NCBI RefSeq assembly: GCF_964266745.1
Contig: NZ_CAXWGX010000002.1
Location: forward strand, 26,504-90,503
Source: Propionicimonas sp020161015
GTDB lineage: Bacteria > Actinomycetota > Actinomycetes > Propionibacteriales > Propionibacteriaceae
Reading direction: 5' to 3'
DNA: 64,000 bases
Under the pieces are notes generated by a model. That model saw only the letters and a list, made by a program, of their open reading frames with translations, did no database searches and had not been told where the DNA came from. Below, piece after piece: positions 59,914 through 64,000 of the stretch. Both the position numbers and the translations under genes were made by a program. How positions within the stretch are numbered: the stretch's first letter is position 1; each line of letters opens with the position of its first letter.

Positions 59914-62900
59914 GTGGCGATCGGCTTGGTGAAGCTGGCGGCCGGATCGGGCTACGAGTACCTGGTGCGGCAGGTGGCGCTGCAGGACGCGACCGGCCTC
60001 GGCCGCGCTACCCTGGCCGACTACTACTCCGCCAAGGGAGAGTCGCCCGGCACCTGGTGGGGCCACGGACTCAATGGGCTGGACCTGGAGCAGGGCTCGG
60101 TGGTGTCGGCCGAGCAGATGAAGCTGCTGTTCGGCGCCGGGCTGGACCCCACGACGGGGGCAAAGCTTGGCCGGGCCTTCTCGGTGTTCGGCAACACGCC
60201 GACCCCGTTCGAGGCCGAACTCGCCCACCGCTCTGACTCTTGGCGCCTCAGCCAGGATCTGGACGAAGGCGTGTCGGTGCCGAAGGCCGTCCGGGAGGAG
60301 TTGCGGACCGGCCTGGCGCGGGAGTGGTTCATCGCACGGTACGGTCGGCCACCCGAAGGACCGCGGGAGTTGCACGGCTTCATCGCCAAGAACACGCACA
60401 AGCCGCGGACGGCGCTGGCCGGCTGGGACGTGACGTTGTCACCGCCGAAGTCGGTCTCAAGCTTGTGGGCGATCGCTCCCCCAGCTTTGGCGGCGTCGAT
60501 CCGACAGGTACACGAGGCGGCCGTCACCGACGCTCTGGCCGAGTGTGAGCGGCGGGCGTTGTTCACCCGGCAAGGCCATGAGGGTGCCCGCCACGTGCCG
60601 GTGCGCGGCATGGTCGCAGCCCGGTTCACCCACCGCGACAGCCGCGCCGGCGATCCGGATCTGCACACCCATGTGGCGATCTCGAACAAGGTCCAGACCC
60701 TTGAGGGTGCGTGGATGGCGATCAACGGCGAGCTCATCTACGACGCGAAGGTCACCTTATCGGAGGTGTATCTGACCACCCTCACCGCACGCCTCCGCTC
60801 GCTCGGGCTGACCATGGTGGCGGTCGGCCGGGAGGGCAAGCGGCCCGTCTTCGAGGTCGCCGGCGTCGACCCGGCCCTCAACAAGCGGTGGTCCACCCGG
60901 CGGGAGTCGATCACCGCACTCACCGGTCGGCTCGTCGCCGAGTTCGAGGACCATCACGAACGTCCCCCAACCGCAGCGGAGAAGCTCGACCTCGAGCAAC
61001 AGGCCACCTTGGCCACGCGGGAAGCCAAGCACCCGCCGCGCTCCGAGGCGGACCAGCGCCGCGCCTGGGCCGGCCAGGCCACCCGGCTCCTCGGGCCGGA
61101 CGGCATCGACAGCACCCTGCACGGCGTGTTCCGCCACCAGCCTTCGCAGCCGATCCATGTCGACGACGCGTGGATCAGCCGGGCGGCCGCCGCGGTGATC
61201 ACTGTCGTGGAGGGCAAACGGTCGTGGTGGACGTCGTTCAACGTCCGCTCCGAAGCTCTTCGCCAGGTTCGTGCCGCCGCGCTCCCCCTCGACCAGATCG
61301 ACCAGGCGGTCGACGCCGTGGTCGACAAGGCGTTGGGCCCGGCGCATTCGGTTCCGATCCGCACCACCCGGGCAATGCCGGTCGAACCCGAGCTGCTGCG
61401 CCGCCCGGACGGTGCCTCGGTGTACGAGCGGCCCGACGCGACTCGCTACACCTCCCACCGCATCCTGTGGGCTGAGCGCCGCCTGGTCGACACTGCCGGC
61501 CGAAGCGGCGGCCGCGTTGCCGATCACAACTCGGTCTCGCTGGCGGTGCTGCAGTCGATGGCGAACCGCGAACCCCTCAACCCGAGCCAACAGATCCTCG
61601 TCCGGGAGATGGCAACCTCCGGCCGTCGCCTGCAGCTGGCGATCGCTCCAGCCGGGACCGGGAAGACCACCGCCATGCGCGCCCTTGCGACCGCCTGGAC
61701 CAACAGCGGCGGCACCGTCCTCGGGCTCGCCCCCTCGGCGACCGCGGCCGAGCAGTTGCGCGGCCAGCTCGGCGCCCGGGCGAGCGCGGACAATCTGGCC
61801 AAACTCATGTGGGCGATCAGCCACCATGAGGCCCTCGCCGAACGGGTCGGCCCCAGCACGCTGGTGATCATCGACGAGGCTGGAATGGCCGACACCCTCA
61901 CCCTCGACCACGTCGTCACCTGGTGCCTCGACCAGGGTGCCAGCATCCGACTCGTCGGCGACGACCAACAACTGGGCGCGGTCGGCGCCGGTGGCGTGCT
62001 GCGCGACATCGCGACCACCCACGGCGCCCTCCACCTCGACCAGGTCCTCCGGTTCGCTGACCCGGCCGAAGCCGACGCCTCCCTCGCCCTCCGCGCCGGC
62101 GACACCGGCGCCCTCGGCTACTACCTCGACCACAACCGGGTGCACGTCGTCGACCGCGACACCGCCACCACCCAAATCCTGAACGCCTGGCTCGCCGACA
62201 CCCAGGCCGGGCTCGACGCGCTCATGCTCGCCCCCACCCGCGAACAGGTCGCCCACCTCAACGCCGCCGCACGACACGCTCGCCTCGCCAGGGCCCGGCC
62301 TGGCCGGGAAGTCGAGCTGAGTGACGGTAACCACGCCTCGATCGGCGATGTGGTGTTGACCCGGCGCAACAACCGGACCCTCACCACCGGTGAGACGGCG
62401 TGGGTCCGCAACGGCGACCGCTGGGCCGTCACCGCCATCCACCGCGACGGCTCCCTCGACGTGAAGCACCTACGCAACCACCACCACCTCACCCTGCCCG
62501 CCGGCTATGTCGCCGAGAGTGTCGAACTCGGCTATGCCACCACCATCCACACCGCCCAAGGCGTCACCGCCGACACCTGCCACGGCCTGCTGACCGGCAC
62601 CGAGTCCCGCCAGCTCGCCTACACCATGCTCACCCGCGGCCGGCACGCCAACCATGCCTGGATCGAAGTCAACGACACCCAGGACCACCTCGCACCCACA
62701 GCCACCGACCTGCTCCAACCCGCAACCGCGACCCAGCTTCTCGAGCAGGTCGTGGGCCGCGACGACGCGCCCGCCTCCGCCACCACCCTGCTCAGTCAGG
62801 CCGACCAGCCCACCAGACTCCTCGGACCTGCCGTTAGCTGCTACCTCGACGCGATCACCTTCGCTGCCGAAAAGCACCTGCCCAACGAGACGAAGCAGGT

Positions 62901-63756
62901 CATCGACTGGGTCGGCGAACGGTACGGCCTGACCGAGGCTGCTGCCTGGCCGGCCTTGCGCGGCCAGTTGATGCTCGTCGCGGCCAACGGTCACAAGCCG
63001 GTGGCCGTGCTGAGCCAGGCGATAGCCATCGGCGGGCTCGACGACGCCCACGACCCGGCCGCCGTCCTGTGCTGGCGAATCGACCTCACCCAAGCCTCCA
63101 ACGGCCGGACCCGCGGACCCCTGACCTGGGTGCCGGGCATCCCGACCCAGCTCCTCGACGACCCCGAATGGAAGACGTATCTCAGCGCCCGGTACATCCT
63201 CGCCCGCCAACTCGGCGAAGAAGTCCACAAGGCAGCCGACAGAGCTGAGGACACTCCACGCTGGGCCGCGCAGCTCCCCGGCCTCGACCCCGAACTGGTC
63301 GCCGACATCCAAGTGTGGCGGGCCGCCCAGCGCGTCCCCGACCACGACCTGCGGCCCACCGGGCCCACGAGCAGCAGCCCCGCCGAGCGGCGCGCCCAGC
63401 GTGACCTCGACCACCAGCTCGAACACGCGCAAGCAGGCATCCGTGAATGGGCACCCCGCATCGCCCAGGCCGCACCAGCCACCGCCGGCGACCCGCGCCT
63501 GTCCGTCCTCGCCGCCCGCCTCGCCAGACTCACCGACCGTCGCTATGACGCCGAGGGCCTCCTCGCCCGCGCCACAGCACAAGGCGCCCTGCCCGACGAC
63601 CACCCCACCGACGCCCTCAACTATCGGATCACCGGGCTCATCAGAACCCAACGTGAAGCCGAGCGCCGAGTCTGGGAGACCATCACCCCCACCGCTCCCC
63701 GGCCGTATCCCGAACACCCGCGATCCCACAGCCCCGACCGCGGCATCAGCATCTGA
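59914..63756 (+). CDS. MobF-family relaxase-helicase (TrwC/TraI-like)
   Basis: A 1280-residue conjugative relaxase fused to a SF1 helicase. The N-terminal relaxase has the Tyr pair in LADYYSAKGESPGTWWGHGL, and the histidine triad region ends in DPDLHTHVAISNK. The helicase has Walker A APAGTGKTTAMRAL, Walker B LVIIDEAGMAD, GDDQQLGAVGAGG, and the late TIHTAQGVTAD and MLTRGRHANHAW. GTG 59914 is chosen since GGAGG lies 8 bases upstream and gives the usual short leader (AIGLVKLAAGSGYEYLVRQ); a GTG at 59857 is possible. It nicks DNA and unwinds it for transfer. Confidence 0.94.
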   Translation: MAIGLVKLAAGSGYEYLVRQVALQDATGLGRATLADYYSAKGESPGTWWGHGLNGLDLEQGSVVSAEQMKLLFGAGLDPTTGAKLGRAFSVFGNTPTPFEAELAHRSDSWRLSQDLDEGVSVPKAVREELRTGLAREWFIARYGRPPEGPRELHGFIAKNTHKPRTALAGWDVTLSPPKSVSSLWAIAPPALAASIRQVHEAAVTDALAECERRALFTRQGHEGARHVPVRGMVAARFTHRDSRAGDPDLHTHVAISNKVQTLEGAWMAINGELIYDAKVTLSEVYLTTLTARLRSLGLTMVAVGREGKRPVFEVAGVDPALNKRWSTRRESITALTGRLVAEFEDHHERPPTAAEKLDLEQQATLATREAKHPPRSEADQRRAWAGQATRLLGPDGIDSTLHGVFRHQPSQPIHVDDAWISRAAAAVITVVEGKRSWWTSFNVRSEALRQVRAAALPLDQIDQAVDAVVDKALGPAHSVPIRTTRAMPVEPELLRRPDGASVYERPDATRYTSHRILWAERRLVDTAGRSGGRVADHNSVSLAVLQSMANREPLNPSQQILVREMATSGRRLQLAIAPAGTGKTTAMRALATAWTNSGGTVLGLAPSATAAEQLRGQLGARASADNLAKLMWAISHHEALAERVGPSTLVIIDEAGMADTLTLDHVVTWCLDQGASIRLVGDDQQLGAVGAGGVLRDIATTHGALHLDQVLRFADPAEADASLALRAGDTGALGYYLDHNRVHVVDRDTATTQILNAWLADTQAGLDALMLAPTREQVAHLNAAARHARLARARPGREVELSDGNHASIGDVVLTRRNNRTLTTGETAWVRNGDRWAVTAIHRDGSLDVKHLRNHHHLTLPAGYVAESVELGYATTIHTAQGVTADTCHGLLTGTESRQLAYTMLTRGRHANHAWIEVNDTQDHLAPTATDLLQPATATQLLEQVVGRDDAPASATTLLSQADQPTRLLGPAVSCYLDAITFAAEKHLPNETKQVIDWVGERYGLTEAAAWPALRGQLMLVAANGHKPVAVLSQAIAIGGLDDAHDPAAVLCWRIDLTQASNGRTRGPLTWVPGIPTQLLDDPEWKTYLSARYILARQLGEEVHKAADRAEDTPRWAAQLPGLDPELVADIQVWRAAQRVPDHDLRPTGPTSSSPAERRAQRDLDHQLEHAQAGIREWAPRIAQAAPATAGDPRLSVLAARLARLTDRRYDAEGLLARATAQGALPDDHPTDALNYRITGLIRTQREAERRVWETITPTAPRPYPEHPRSHSPDRGISI

Positions 63757-63777
63757 CACCCGATGGAGAGGAACAGA

Positions 63778-63876
63778 ATGGCCAGCGATCTCGCCGAGTG
63801 GAGCCAGCCCGTCCCCGAATGGCTCTCTCTTCAACAAGCCGCCCAACTCCTCGGGGTCAGCGTCGACACCATCTGA
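63778..63876 (+). pseudogene. excisionase-like HTH gene cut by an IS
   Basis: After GGAGAGG the frame reads a 32-residue start of an excisionase/MerR-like helix-turn-helix protein (PEWLSLQQAAQLLGVSVDTI) and stops at TGA just where an IS end begins. Complete proteins of this type continue with R-R-x-x after this point, so the gene is truncated. It follows the relaxase gene by 21 bases. Confidence 0.75.
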
Positions 63877-63879
63877 GTA

Positions 63880-64000
63880 TGTCAACTCGACTTGGCCCCA
63901 CCAGGACGGCTTGAGTTGGCCCCACCTGCTCGGGTGTGGGCGAGGCGGTAGCTGGTCGTGCCGGTTTCGATGATGGTGGCGTCGTAGGTCAGGCGGTCGA
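63880..64000. mobile_element. IS21-family element, partial (one end)
   Basis: An IS end beginning TGTCAACTCGACTTGG at 63880, with the internal repeat pair CTTGGCCCCACC (63891) and GTTGGCCCCACC (63916), as IS21-type ends carry. A partial IstB frame runs from the other strand. The element continues beyond the window. Confidence 0.75.
63882..64000 (-). CDS. istB: IstB-like ATPase, C-terminal part
   Basis: Read on the minus strand, the frame gives DRLTYDATIIETGTTSYRLA and ends about 15 residues later at 63882. The DRL-x-H/Y and G-x-SYRL pattern is the C terminus of IS21 IstB ATPases, which help the transposase choose targets. The rest lies outside the window. Confidence 0.75.
   Translation of the reverse strand, partial: DRLTYDATIIETGTTSYRLAHTRAGGANSSRPGGAKSS

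Overview
This is a GC-rich chromosomal stretch from an actinobacterium. Supporting features are the GTG/TTG starts, a WhiB regulator, a PonA2-type penicillin-binding protein with a PASTA domain, Tat and lipoprotein exports, Flp/Tad pilus genes without a pilotin, and a PSP1 protein beside tmk-holB. From memory, the order holB / topA / MrfA-type helicase / Tad genes / nudix-TlpA-nth-RidA-DUF4177 / whiB / ponA2 / phosphoesterase matches the Mycobacterium tuberculosis Rv3644c-Rv3683 backbone. I would guess the Propionibacteriales, but nothing here proves the family.

Bases 1-8170: a truncated SixA-like phosphatase; a copper-chaperone lipoprotein coupled to a Tat-exported Dyp peroxidase; a sulfide-stress pair (SQR-like flavoprotein plus a 59-residue partner, facing a thioredoxin-CstR operon) with the same 16-bp operator in front of each unit; a two-component system divergent from a small secreted two-repeat protein; and a striking head-to-head array of 20-bp intergenic repeats. 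Bases 8175-13620: a ChvE/MmsAB-type monosaccharide importer and its divergent ROK regulator, with recognisable promoters on both sides. Bases 13713-20890: a LolA-like exported protein with an ABC-2 exporter, tRNA-Thr, a lipoprotein tripeptidyl-aminopeptidase-like hydrolase, a second copy of the 20-bp repeat family, a PSP1 protein and a DoxX-like protein with a long acidic tail. Bases 20898-39488: holB, tmk, topA, an HtrA-like protease, a HemK-like methyltransferase, an MrfA-like helicase, seven Tad/Flp pilus genes, a methyltransferase, a holin-like membrane protein and a GH13 alpha-glucosidase.

Bases 39592-46676 hold a compact lipid-like biosynthetic locus that I cannot match to a characterised system. 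It has a KAS III/OleA-like condensing enzyme, an MBL hydrolase, an adenylate-forming enzyme, a UDP-glycosyltransferase, a small putative alpha/beta hydrolase, a membrane GT2 with an apparent single-base frameshift, and an OleD-like NAD-dependent reductase. The order suggests a glycosylated long-chain or beta-hydroxyketone-type product. Bases 46717-53198 return to conserved backbone: nudix, TlpA, nth, RidA, DUF4177, whiB, ponA2 and a phosphoesterase.

From the tRNA-Pro(CGG) at 53252 onward the window looks like an integrated accessory element. Codon use is more relaxed, and the 3' end of the tRNA is echoed 125 bp downstream. A two-gene type III restriction-modification unit follows, whose Res subunit has D-P-H where the nuclease E-x-K is expected, then a small gene with an HEPN-like R-x5-H motif. 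After about 0.8 kb without a clear gene comes a MobF relaxase-helicase. The window ends in an excisionase-like HTH gene interrupted by an IS21-type element.
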